Origin: Comchoanobacter sp040266255
Lineage (GTDB): Bacteria > Pseudomonadota > Gammaproteobacteria > Comchoanobacterales > Comchoanobacteraceae
NCBI GenBank assembly: GCA_040266255.1
Contig: JBDQEV010000023.1
Location: forward strand, 1 to 14,929
Direction: 5' to 3'
DNA length: 14,929 nucleotides
Part shown: positions 1 through 7,180 of the stretch, piece after piece
How positions within the stretch are numbered: position 1 is the stretch's first letter
How the letters are laid out: every line of letters begins with the position of its first letter
Position numbers and translations under genes: made by a program
The notes under the pieces: generated by a model
What the model was told of the DNA's origin: nothing
The model's database searches: none
The model's input: the letters and a program-made list of their open reading frames with translations, nothing else

Positions 1-23
1 CTTCTGGATATGGTAAATATTGT

Positions 24-371
24 ATGGGTACATTGATTAAAGATACATTGATTTGGTTGCTGGCATCGTCTATGGTGTTGGTGTCTTTCTATTTTCAATA
101 TATTAATATTCAAGCAGCATCGGCGCAGGCATTGTCATGGGCGGTCACTGCATTGATTTTGCTTTTAGGATTGAAATTCACAACTTCCGGACAAGACTTT
201 TCTAAATATATAAAGCTATCTAGAGCAGAGATTAGAAAGGTGGTTTGGCCTAGCCAGAGAGAAATAGCAGTCAGTACGTTTGCAGTTGGTATAGCTGTTG
301 TGATTATTTCATTTATGATTGCATTGCTAGATAATGTGCTGGTTTGGGTTTTGTCTTCGATTACGAGTTAA
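24..371 (+). CDS. secE: SecE, preprotein translocase subunit
   Basis: SecE is the clamp subunit of the SecYEG channel in the inner membrane and stabilises SecY during protein export. The 115-residue product has three hydrophobic segments, at about residues 8-24, 36-51 and 84-111. That is the three-span form of E. coli (127 residues), not the one-span form of many other bacteria. The family signature lies before the third span at residues 66-80 (SRAEIRKVVWPSQRE), which includes the amphipathic helix and the conserved VVWP turn. The start is uncertain: no strong ribosome binding site precedes this ATG, and the frame is open to the window edge, so a longer N-terminus is possible. It sits 3 nt upstream of nusG, the usual partner, and is probably cotranscribed with it from a promoter outside the window. 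Confidence 0.93.
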   Translation: MGTLIKDTLIWLLASSMVLVSFYFQYINIQAASAQALSWAVTALILLLGLKFTTSGQDFSKYIKLSRAEIRKVVWPSQREIAVSTFAVGIAVVIISFMIALLDNVLVWVLSSITS

Positions 372-374
372 GTT

Positions 375-938
375 ATGTCAGAAAATAATGATGAAATAAA
401 ACTAAGTTGGTATGCTGTGCATGTAGCAACAGGCTTTGAGAATAAAATGATCGAGGAGATGACTCGCAAGATAGCTGCGCAAGGGCTAGAATCTTACTTT
501 GGTGAATTGATTGTGCCTACAGAGGAGGTCATCGAGCTTAGAGACGGGAAAAAAGTTTCAAAAATAAAGAAGCTCATGCCAGGTTATATCTTAGCAGAAA
601 TGAATATGCATGATGATGCGTGGTATTTGGTACGAAATGCAACAAAAGTTTTAGGTTTCCTAGGTGGCAAGAAGGGTAAGAAGCCTATGCCTATGCCTAG
701 AAATGAAATAGATAGGATCCTTAACCGTTCTGAGGGAGAGGAAGCACCTAAGCCGCGTTTGAACGTGGCATATGATGTTGGTGAAATGGTTCGTGTTATC
801 ACAGGGCCTTTTGCAGACTTCCAAGGTGTTGTTGAAGATGTGAATCATGAAAAGAGTAGATTGGTTGTATCAGTATTGATATTTGGTCGCTCAACTCCTG
901 TGGACCTAGAGTTTGGGCAAGTAGAGAAATTAACATAA
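375..938 (+). CDS. nusG: NusG, transcription termination/antitermination factor
   Basis: NusG binds the clamp of elongating RNA polymerase, suppresses pausing, and links polymerase to Rho or to ribosomal protein S10. The 187-residue product (E. coli 181) has an NGN domain at about residues 10-118, with WYAVHVATGFE near the start and the MPGYIL motif at 68-73. A charged linker follows, then a C-terminal KOW domain at about 133-187. In the KOW domain GPFADFQGVVEDV and IFGRSTPV are clear, and F170 matches E. coli F165, the S10/Rho contact. The start is only weakly preceded by GAG at 365-367, inside the end of secE, so translational coupling to secE is likely. Nothing in the protein looks broken. 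Confidence 0.96.
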   Translation: MSENNDEIKLSWYAVHVATGFENKMIEEMTRKIAAQGLESYFGELIVPTEEVIELRDGKKVSKIKKLMPGYILAEMNMHDDAWYLVRNATKVLGFLGGKKGKKPMPMPRNEIDRILNRSEGEEAPKPRLNVAYDVGEMVRVITGPFADFQGVVEDVNHEKSRLVVSVLIFGRSTPVDLEFGQVEKLT

Positions 939-954
939 CGATAAGGGCGTAAGT

Positions 955-1413
955 ATGGCGAAGGCTGAGAATATTCAAATAGTAAAGTTACAAGTGGAAA
1001 CTGGAAAAGCGAACCCAGGTTCAGTTGGTTCTATTTTAGGGCAGTATGGTGTAAATATGCGCGATTTTTGTGTGCAGTTTAACGATAGAAGCTTGGCAAA
1101 AGAAAAAGAAGGTACACTTGTTGGTGTAAAACTTCGTATCAATAATAAAGACCGTTCTTTTGAAATGGATATCAGTGCGCCGCCGGTTGCTGTGATGATT
1201 AAAGATATTATAGGTTGCAAAGGAAGTGGTGAACCAAATAAAAATAAAGTTGGAAAGTTAACTTCACAAGATGTGATGTCAATTATTGAGCGTAAGAAAG
1301 ATGAGTTAACTGGTTTAGATGCACTAGCAATGGCTAAGACGATTGCAGGAACTGCGCGCAGCATGGGTGTAGATGTAGATTTAAAAGACATAGAAGAGAG
1401 TGAGGAGTCCTAA
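955..1413 (+). CDS. rplK: 50S ribosomal protein L11
   Basis: L11 binds 23S rRNA at the GTPase-associated centre at the base of the L7/L12 stalk, where EF-G, EF-Tu and RelA act. At 152 residues it is longer than E. coli L11 (142), mainly through an acidic tail after residue 141. The C-terminal rRNA-binding domain is well kept (APPVAV, PNKNKVGK, GTARSMG at 132-138). The N-terminal domain is unusual: the segment that reads NPSPPVGPALG in E. coli is one residue shorter and reads NPGSVGSILG at residues 20-29, losing three prolines. The lysines methylated by PrmA in E. coli (K3 and K39) align with non-lysine residues, K39 with V40. AAGGG at 943-947 lies 7 nt before the ATG. The stop is followed after 1 nt by rplA. 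Confidence 0.95.
   Translation: MAKAENIQIVKLQVETGKANPGSVGSILGQYGVNMRDFCVQFNDRSLAKEKEGTLVGVKLRINNKDRSFEMDISAPPVAVMIKDIIGCKGSGEPNKNKVGKLTSQDVMSIIERKKDELTGLDALAMAKTIAGTARSMGVDVDLKDIEESEES
1402..1407 (+). promoter_or_regulatory. Ribosome binding site that decides the rplA start
   Basis: GAGGAG lies 7 nt upstream of the ATG at 1415, inside the last codons of rplK. An in-frame GTG at 1400 would add five residues and overlap rplK, but it would start inside this site. The ATG at 1415 is therefore preferred. The arrangement suggests translational coupling of L1 to L11. Confidence 0.7.
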
Positions 1414-1414
1414 T

Positions 1415-2104
1415 ATGAGCAGTAAAAGAATAGTGTTTGCTCAAGAAGCTAAGCCAAATGAAAAGCTTTCATTAGATCAGGCTGTTGCAGCATGTATTAA
1501 CATTTCTAAAGATGCTAAAACAGGTGAAAAGTTTGATGCATCAGTTGATGTTGCTATTAGGCTTGGTATACCAGTAGGTGAGTCAGTAAGGGGTTCAGTA
1601 TGCCCTGAGCATGGACTAGGCAAGTCTGTTAAAGTTGCGGTGTTCGCAAAAGGCGAGCAAGCAATTGCAGCTGAAAAAGCCGGCGCAGATATTATTGGTG
1701 CAGAAGATTTAGCTGAGGCGTTCACTAAAGGTGAAGTTGATTGTGATATTGTTGTTGCAACCCCAGATATGATGCCAGTAGTGGGTAAGTTGGGGCGTAT
1801 TCTTGGGCCTAAGGGTTTAATGCCTAATCCGAAGGATGGTACTGTATCTCCTGATCCAGCCAAGGCGGTTGAGAATATGAAAAAAGGTCAGATTTTCTTT
1901 AGAACAGACAAACAGGGTGCTGTTCATGCAAGAGTTGGGCCTTCTAGTTATGAGGCAAGTAAAATTATTGATAACATTAGGTTATTGGTAAGTGAAGTAA
2001 AAAGATTAAAGCCTGCAAGAGCTAAAGGTCAATATATGCGTTCATTTTACGTGAGCACAACAATGGGGCCAGGCATCGCAGTTGATATTCATACAGTAGA
2101 TTAA
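1415..2104 (+). CDS. rplA: 50S ribosomal protein L1
   Basis: L1 forms the mobile L1 arm of the large subunit, which helps release deacylated tRNA from the E site. In many bacteria it also represses its own operon by binding the mRNA. The product is 229 residues (E. coli 234). Family landmarks are SVDVAIRLGI at 43-52, the GPKGLMPNPKDGTV segment at about 131-144 and the C-terminal STTMGPGIAVD. The start at ATG 1415 is chosen over the in-frame GTG at 1400 because of the well-placed GAGGAG. The gene follows rplK by 1 nt and precedes rplJ by 10 nt. Since the nusG-rplK gap is only 16 nt, an E. coli-like L1 operator in a long rplK leader cannot exist there. Any autoregulation would need a site within coding sequence. 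Confidence 0.95.
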   Translation: MSSKRIVFAQEAKPNEKLSLDQAVAACINISKDAKTGEKFDASVDVAIRLGIPVGESVRGSVCPEHGLGKSVKVAVFAKGEQAIAAEKAGADIIGAEDLAEAFTKGEVDCDIVVATPDMMPVVGKLGRILGPKGLMPNPKDGTVSPDPAKAVENMKKGQIFFRTDKQGAVHARVGPSSYEASKIIDNIRLLVSEVKRLKPARAKGQYMRSFYVSTTMGPGIAVDIHTVD

Positions 2105-2114
2105 GGAGCACAAG

Positions 2115-2642
2115 ATGGCGATTTCAAGAAAACAAAAAGAACAGATTGTTCAAACAGTAGAAGACTTGTCTAAACGTTCAGTTGCAGTTGTGGTTGCAGA
2201 GAACCATGGTGTAGAAGCAACAGATATGATGCGTTTACGTGCTAGTGCTCGTGAAAAGAATGTTGAATTAATTGTGGCTAAGAATACATTATCCAGAAAG
2301 GTCTTTAGTAAGTCTGATGCATATTCAGTCTTATGTGATGATCTGAAAAACCCAGTTTTACTAGGTTTCTCATTTGATGAGTTATCATCAGGTGCAAAGT
2401 TATTGTCTGACTTTGCTAAATCAAATGAGGCACTTGTAATTAAATCTGCTGCTATAGAGGGCGTTCGCTATGGTGCAGAAAACATTGATTATGTCATGAG
2501 TCTACCTACTAGAGAGGAGGCAATTGCCATGATCGCGCGAGGAATCCAAGCGCCTACCGTACATCTTGCAATGGCATTGAAAGATGTATATGGCCAGGTA
2601 GCTCGTGTACTGCACGCTGTCTCTGAGCAGAAAGGCAGTTAA
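2115..2642 (+). CDS. rplJ: 50S ribosomal protein L10 (stalk base)
   Basis: L10 anchors L7/L12 dimers to the ribosome and binds 23S rRNA next to L11. The 175-residue product (E. coli 165) has the N-terminal rRNA-binding domain with AKNTLSR at 55-61, the LPTREEAIAMI turn at 130-140 and a C-terminal helix (about 142-172) that should bind L7/L12 dimers. AGGAG at 2104-2108 overlaps the rplA stop codon and lies 6 nt before the ATG, a strong and coupled start. The L10 leader that controls this gene in E. coli and many other bacteria occupies a long rplA-rplJ spacer. Here that spacer is only 10 nt, so regulation must differ. Sequence divergence from E. coli is considerable but no key motif is missing. 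Confidence 0.94.
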   Translation: MAISRKQKEQIVQTVEDLSKRSVAVVVAENHGVEATDMMRLRASAREKNVELIVAKNTLSRKVFSKSDAYSVLCDDLKNPVLLGFSFDELSSGAKLLSDFAKSNEALVIKSAAIEGVRYGAENIDYVMSLPTREEAIAMIARGIQAPTVHLAMALKDVYGQVARVLHAVSEQKGS

Positions 2643-2669
2643 ATCTATTAAACCCAACCGGAGAGAAAA

Positions 2670-3044
2670 ATGGCAAATAAAATAGAGGATATGATCAAAC
2701 AGATCAAAGACTTGACTGTAGCAGAATGCGCAGATCTTGTAAAAGCAATTGAAGAAGAGTTTGGCGTTTCAGCTGCTGCACCTGTTGCTGCTGTTGCTGC
2801 ACCAGCTGCTGGTGGCGAAGCTGCTGCAGAACAAACTGAGTTCAATGTTGAAATGACCAGCTTTGGTGACAACAAAATTAAAGTTGTTAAAGCTGTAAAA
2901 GAAAAGTTAAGCCTTGGTTTGAAAGAAGCTAAAGACTTAGTTGAAAGTGCACCAGTTGTTCTTGCAGAAGGTGTCGATAAAGCTGCTGCAGATGCATTAG
3001 CAGAAGTACTAAAAGAAGCAGGTGCGTCAGTAGAAATTAAATAA
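2670..3044 (+). CDS. rplL: 50S ribosomal protein L7/L12
   Basis: L7/L12 forms the flexible stalk dimers that recruit IF2, EF-Tu, EF-G and RF3 and stimulate GTP hydrolysis. The product is 124 residues (E. coli 121). It has an N-terminal dimerisation domain (about 1-33), an alanine-rich hinge (about 34-55) and a globular C-terminal domain (about 57-124) with the factor-binding helix GLKEAKDLVES at 83-93. GGAGAG at 2660-2665 lies only 4 nt before the ATG. The gene follows rplJ after 27 nt, the usual stalk gene pair. In E. coli extra L7/L12 is made by stronger translation; nothing here shows how the copy ratio is set. Confidence 0.97.
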   Translation: MANKIEDMIKQIKDLTVAECADLVKAIEEEFGVSAAAPVAAVAAPAAGGEAAAEQTEFNVEMTSFGDNKIKVVKAVKEKLSLGLKEAKDLVESAPVVLAEGVDKAAADALAEVLKEAGASVEIK

Positions 3045-3047
3045 TCT

Positions 3048-3066
3048 ACTGTGCCGCCGTTACAGT
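3048..3066 (+). other. Small hairpin in the rplL-rpoB gap
   Basis: ACTGT at 3048-3052 and ACAGT at 3062-3066 are perfect inverted repeats around a 9-nt loop. They form a 5-bp stem in the only noncoding sequence between rplL and rpoB. There is no T-run, so it is not an intrinsic terminator. In E. coli this junction holds an attenuator and an RNase III processing hairpin in about 320 nt; this could be a remnant or chance. Support is weak. Confidence 0.25.
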
Positions 3067-3088
3067 CTATTGTGTTAGGGTAAATCAT

Positions 3089-6000
3089 ATGAATGATAAG
3101 ATGTCAGCAGTTGTAAAGTCACGCCCAAGGTTAGACCTTGGGTCGTCACAGAGTCAGTTGCCAGTTCCAAATTTGATTGGGTTGCAATTAAAGTCTTATA
3201 ATGAAGACTTTTTGCAATTGGGTGTTGCGCCAAATAAGCTAAAGAATACTGGCTTACATGCGGAGTTCAGCCAATGCTTCCCAATTCATGGATCAAACAT
3301 TACATTGGAATATGATTCCTACACAATAGATGAACCTGCGTTTTCAGAGCATGAGTGTAAAATTAGGGGTAGAACATATTCTGCTGCATTACGCGCTAAA
3401 CTGCGTTTAGTTTACTTTGATGTATCTGAAGATGATGGTTCAAAACAAATTAGAGAAGTTAAAGAGCAAGAAGTTTATGTAGGTGATATTCCTTTCATGA
3501 CTGATGTTGGAAGCTTTGTGATTAATGGAACTGAACGTGTTGTTGTCGCTCAGTTATATAGATCTCCGGGTGTTTCTATCGAGCATGACAGTGGAAAAAC
3601 TCACTCATCAGGAAAGTTGCTTTACTCTGCAAGGGTTATTCCTTATAGAGGTGCATGGATTGATTTAGAGTTTGATGCTAAAGATATCATTTCTGCTAGA
3701 ATTGATCGCCGTAAGAAATTACCAGTAACTGTGCTTTTAAAGGCAATGGGTTACAGCTCTCAAGCGATTCTTGAACACTTCTTCGATAAAGACTCATTTA
3801 CAATAGATGGTCAAAAAATTATAGCAAATATTGTTCCTGAAAGATTAAAAGGTAAAGTTGCTACGCAAGATATTTGCTTAGAAGATGGAACAGTTGTTTG
3901 TGAAAAAGGAACGCGGATTTGGGTCAGCCACATTCGTAAGATGAATAAAGCAAAGCTTAAAACTTTAGAAGTAGAAAGAAGCTATTTGGTTGGACTTGTT
4001 TCAGCTAACCCAGTCGTCAATGAATCTACAGGTGAGTTGATAGCACCTGCTAACACAGCATTGACAGAAGAATTAATTGAAGAGATCATTAGTTGTGGCG
4101 TGAAGAACCTAGAAGTTCTTTATATTAATGATTTGGAATGTGGAGGATACATTTCAGATACACTAATGACAGACTCTACAGTCACCCAATTAGATGCGTG
4201 GGTCGAGATATATAAAACATTACGTCCAGGTGAGCCGCCAACACCTGAGGCTGCAAAGAATTTATTTGAATCATTATTTTATGATGCAACACGATATGAT
4301 TTGTCACATATTGGTAGAATGAAGCTAAATGATCGCTTCAAGTTAGACAAACCAGAAGAATTAGGCACATTAGAGCCTGACGATGTTCTTGCTGTTGTTA
4401 AGTCACTGGTTGATACCAGAAATGGTATTGATGGCCATACAATCGATGATATTGACAATCTAAGTAACAGAAGAGTTCGTTGTGTCGGTGAGATGGTCGC
4501 AAATCAGTTTAGAATTGCAATGTCTAAAGTCACTAGAACAACACTAGACAGAATGTCAGAGCCTGAGAATGAGGGTAGATTACCGCAAGACTTCTTTAAC
4601 TCAAAGCCAATTGTAACCAGTTGGAGAGAGTTATTCAGCACAAGTCAGCTTTCTCAATATATGGAAAGAGGAAACCCTCTTTCATTGATCACTCATTTGA
4701 GAAGAATATCAGCATTAGGTCAAGGTGGTTTAGATAGAACACGTGCAACAATTGATGTGCGTGATGTTCACTCATCACACTATGGTCGTATTTGTCCAAT
4801 TGAAACACCGGAAGGTCAAAACATTGGTTTGATTAACTCACTAGCAGTTTACTCAGATTTAAACAAGTATGGTTTCATGGTGACACCATTCTTGGTAGTG
4901 AAAGCTGGTGTAGTAACTTCAGAGATCACATATCTTGCTGCACATGAAGAATATAACTCTTACATTGCACAGGCTCATGTCACTCGTGATAAGAAAGGTA
5001 AAATCTTAGATCAAACCATTGAGTGTCGTTATAATGGTGATTATACAAGCTGTACACCTGATCAATTGGGTTATATAGAGGTTGCAACTAACCAGCCAGT
5101 ATCTGTTGCAGCATCATTGATTCCATTCTTAGAACATGATGATGCAAACCGTGCGCTGATGGGGTCAAACATGCAACGTCAGGCTGTTCCGACTATTCAT
5201 GCAGATAAGCCACTTGTTGGTACTGGTATGGAAAGGCTTGTTGCATCAGATTCTGGTGTATCAATTGTCGCAAAGCGTTCAGGTATCGTTGAATCAGTAG
5301 ACTCTTCAAGAATCGTGATTAAGACCAGTGAAACTAGTGGTACTGATATTGGGGTTGATATTTATCGTTTGACTAAGTTCTTTAGGTCGAATCAAAATAC
5401 TTGTATCAACCAAAGACCATTAGTGAGTGTAGGTCAGCAAGTTAATAAAGGTGATATTTTAACAGATGGTGCAGCTACTGACTTAGGTGAGTTGGCTTTA
5501 GGGCAGAATATGTTGGTCGCTTTCTTATCATGGAATGGGTATAACTTTGAAGATTCAATTATCCTTTCTGAGCGAGTTGCACAGCAAGATAGATTTACTT
5601 CTGTACATATTGAAGAGTTTCAATGTATTGCTAGAGATACCAAGCTTGGATCAGAGGAAGTTACTGCTGATATACCAAATATAGGTGAGACCTCACTTGC
5701 TAAATTAGATGAAGCAGGTATTGCTTATGTTGGTGCTAAAGTAGAGGGTGGTGATATCTTAGTAGGTAAGATTACCCCTAAAGGTGAAACACAGCTTACA
5801 CCTGAGGAAAAGCTATTGAGAGCAATCTTTGGTGAAAAAGCATCAGATGTAAAAGATTCATCTTTGCGTGTTCCTGCTGGTAAATCAGGTACTGTTGTTG
5901 ATGTTAAGGTCTTTACACGTGATGGTGTAAAGAAAGATGCAAGAGCTTTGCAAATTGAAGCAGAAGAGCTTGAGCAGGCAAGAAAAGATTTATCTGATGA

Positions 6001-7177
6001 GCTGCAGTTAAAAGCAGGCATTGTTTACCAAGCATTAATTGAAAACTTGAAGAATAAATCATACAAGAGTGGTATTAAGGGCAAGAAGTCTGGTGATAAA
6101 ATGTCACAAGACTGGTTAGCATCAGTGGAGAAAGTTCAGTTAGCTAAAATTGTATCAGATCAAGATGCAGTGAATGAGCGTACAGAACAGTTAGCTCAGC
6201 AGCTTACTGATTTGCAAAAGACCTTTGAAGAAAAGCTTGCGAAGCGTGAAGCTCAAATTAAAATGGGTGATGAATTAGCGCCTGGCGTAATTAAGATTGT
6301 TAAGGTATTCTTGGCAACAACCCGACGAGTCCAGCCTGGTGATAAAATGGCAGGAAGACATGGTAACAAAGGTTGTGTATCAACCATTATACCAGTTGAA
6401 GACATGCCTTATATGGAAGATGGTACACCAATTGATGTGATCTTGAATCCCCTAGGTGTTCCTTCTCGTATGAACGTAGGTCAGATTTTAGAAGTTCATT
6501 TAGGTTGGGCATCTAAAGGCTTAGGTGAAAAGATAAGACGTTTACAAGCGAAAGACGATATTAAATCTCTGAGAAAGTTTGTGAAAGATATTTATAGCTT
6601 AAGTGATGCTCAAGCAGTTAAAATCGATCAATACACGGATGAAGAATTCTTGAAGCTTGTAGATAATCTGAAAGCTGGTGTTCCAATGGCAACTCCAGTA
6701 TTTGATGGTGCAAAAAGTGATAAGATCAAGAGCATATTAAAGCTTGCAGATTTACCTGAAAGTGGACAGACACAGCTTTACGATGGTAGAACTGGTCGTC
6801 CATTTGATCAAAAGTCAACAGTTGGTTATATGTACATGCTGAAGTTAAATCACTTAGTTGATGATAAGATGCATGCGAGATCAACTGGTTCATATAGTTT
6901 AGTTACTCAGCAGCCATTGAGCGGTAAAGCACAGTTTGGTGGTCAAAGATTTGGTGAAATGGAAGTATGGGCGCTTGAAGCATACGGTGCTGCACATACT
7001 CTGCAGGAAATGCTCACTGTAAAATCAGATGATGTGATGGGTAGAACCAGGATGTATAAAAACATAGTTGATGGTAACTACAAAATTCAGGCAAGTATTC
7101 CAGAGTCATTTAATGTTCTTGTAAAAGAAATTATGGCCTTGGGTATTAAAGTTTCAATGAACGATCAGCAGGAATAG
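3089..7177 (+). CDS. rpoB: DNA-directed RNA polymerase subunit beta
   Basis: Beta forms one pincer of RNA polymerase and part of the active centre. The 1362-residue product aligns along its length with E. coli RpoB (1342) and includes both lineage insertions of the proteobacterial subunit. Landmarks are NGTERVVV near residue 150, the rifampicin region at 517-544, fork loop 2 at about 545-555, WNGYNFEDS at 815-823 and GDKMAGRHGNKG at 1084-1095 with the nucleotide-contacting lysines K1086 and K1094. The C-terminus has the usual GRTRMYKNIVDGN and PESFNVL segments. In the rifampicin pocket H536, S541, R539 and Q523 are conserved, but E526, Q545 and Q577 replace E. coli D516, P535 and P567. AGGG at 3077-3080 lies 8 nt before the chosen ATG. 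A second in-frame ATG four codons on is less well placed. rpoC follows after 3 nt. Confidence 0.98.
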   Translation: MNDKMSAVVKSRPRLDLGSSQSQLPVPNLIGLQLKSYNEDFLQLGVAPNKLKNTGLHAEFSQCFPIHGSNITLEYDSYTIDEPAFSEHECKIRGRTYSAALRAKLRLVYFDVSEDDGSKQIREVKEQEVYVGDIPFMTDVGSFVINGTERVVVAQLYRSPGVSIEHDSGKTHSSGKLLYSARVIPYRGAWIDLEFDAKDIISARIDRRKKLPVTVLLKAMGYSSQAILEHFFDKDSFTIDGQKIIANIVPERLKGKVATQDICLEDGTVVCEKGTRIWVSHIRKMNKAKLKTLEVERSYLVGLVSANPVVNESTGELIAPANTALTEELIEEIISCGVKNLEVLYINDLECGGYISDTLMTDSTVTQLDAWVEIYKTLRPGEPPTPEAAKNLFESLFYDATRYDLSHIGRMKLNDRFKLDKPEELGTLEPDDVLAVVKSLVDTRNGIDGHTIDDIDNLSNRRVRCVGEMVANQFRIAMSKVTRTTLDRMSEPENEGRLPQDFFNSKPIVTSWRELFSTSQLSQYMERGNPLSLITHLRRISALGQGGLDRTRATIDVRDVHSSHYGRICPIETPEGQNIGLINSLAVYSDLNKYGFMVTPFLVVKAGVVTSEITYLAAHEEYNSYIAQAHVTRDKKGKILDQTIECRYNGDYTSCTPDQLGYIEVATNQPVSVAASLIPFLEHDDANRALMGSNMQRQAVPTIHADKPLVGTGMERLVASDSGVSIVAKRSGIVESVDSSRIVIKTSETSGTDIGVDIYRLTKFFRSNQNTCINQRPLVSVGQQVNKGDILTDGAATDLGELALGQNMLVAFLSWNGYNFEDSIILSERVAQQDRFTSVHIEEFQCIARDTKLGSEEVTADIPNIGETSLAKLDEAGIAYVGAKVEGGDILVGKITPKGETQLTPEEKLLRAIFGEKASDVKDSSLRVPAGKSGTVVDVKVFTRDGVKKDARALQIEAEELEQARKDLSDELQLKAGIVYQALIENLKNKSYKSGIKGKKSGDKMSQDWLASVEKVQLAKIVSDQDAVNERTEQLAQQLTDLQKTFEEKLAKREAQIKMGDELAPGVIKIVKVFLATTRRVQPGDKMAGRHGNKGCVSTIIPVEDMPYMEDGTPIDVILNPLGVPSRMNVGQILEVHLGWASKGLGEKIRRLQAKDDIKSLRKFVKDIYSLSDAQAVKIDQYTDEEFLKLVDNLKAGVPMATPVFDGAKSDKIKSILKLADLPESGQTQLYDGRTGRPFDQKSTVGYMYMLKLNHLVDDKMHARSTGSYSLVTQQPLSGKAQFGGQRFGEMEVWALEAYGAAHTLQEMLTVKSDDVMGRTRMYKNIVDGNYKIQASIPESFNVLVKEIMALGIKVSMNDQQE
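7170..7173 (+). promoter_or_regulatory. Ribosome binding site for rpoC, overlapping the rpoB end
   Basis: AGGA lies in the last codons of rpoB, 7 nt before the ATG at 7181. It favours 7181 over the in-frame ATGs at 7196 and 7208. The one at 7208 is nearest to where the E. coli protein begins but has no comparable site. Coupled translation of beta and beta' is likely. Confidence 0.5.
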
Positions 7178-7180
7178 TTT

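Noticed and set aside
975..1391. Antisense open frame opposite rplK, with similar ones opposite rplA, rpoB, rpoC and fusA
   Set aside because: These frames mirror strongly coding sense genes, have no ribosome binding sites worth noting, and encode no known domains.
1400..1414. GTG at 1400 as the rplA start
   Set aside because: It lies inside the GAGGAG ribosome binding site and overlaps rplK. The ATG at 1415 has ideal spacing and gives a length close to the family's.
2648..3088. Antisense open frame of 146 codons opposite rplL
   Set aside because: It is the complement of the alanine-rich, codon-biased rplL. It yields a low-complexity Ala/Ser/Thr-rich product with no recognisable family, and no gene is expected here.
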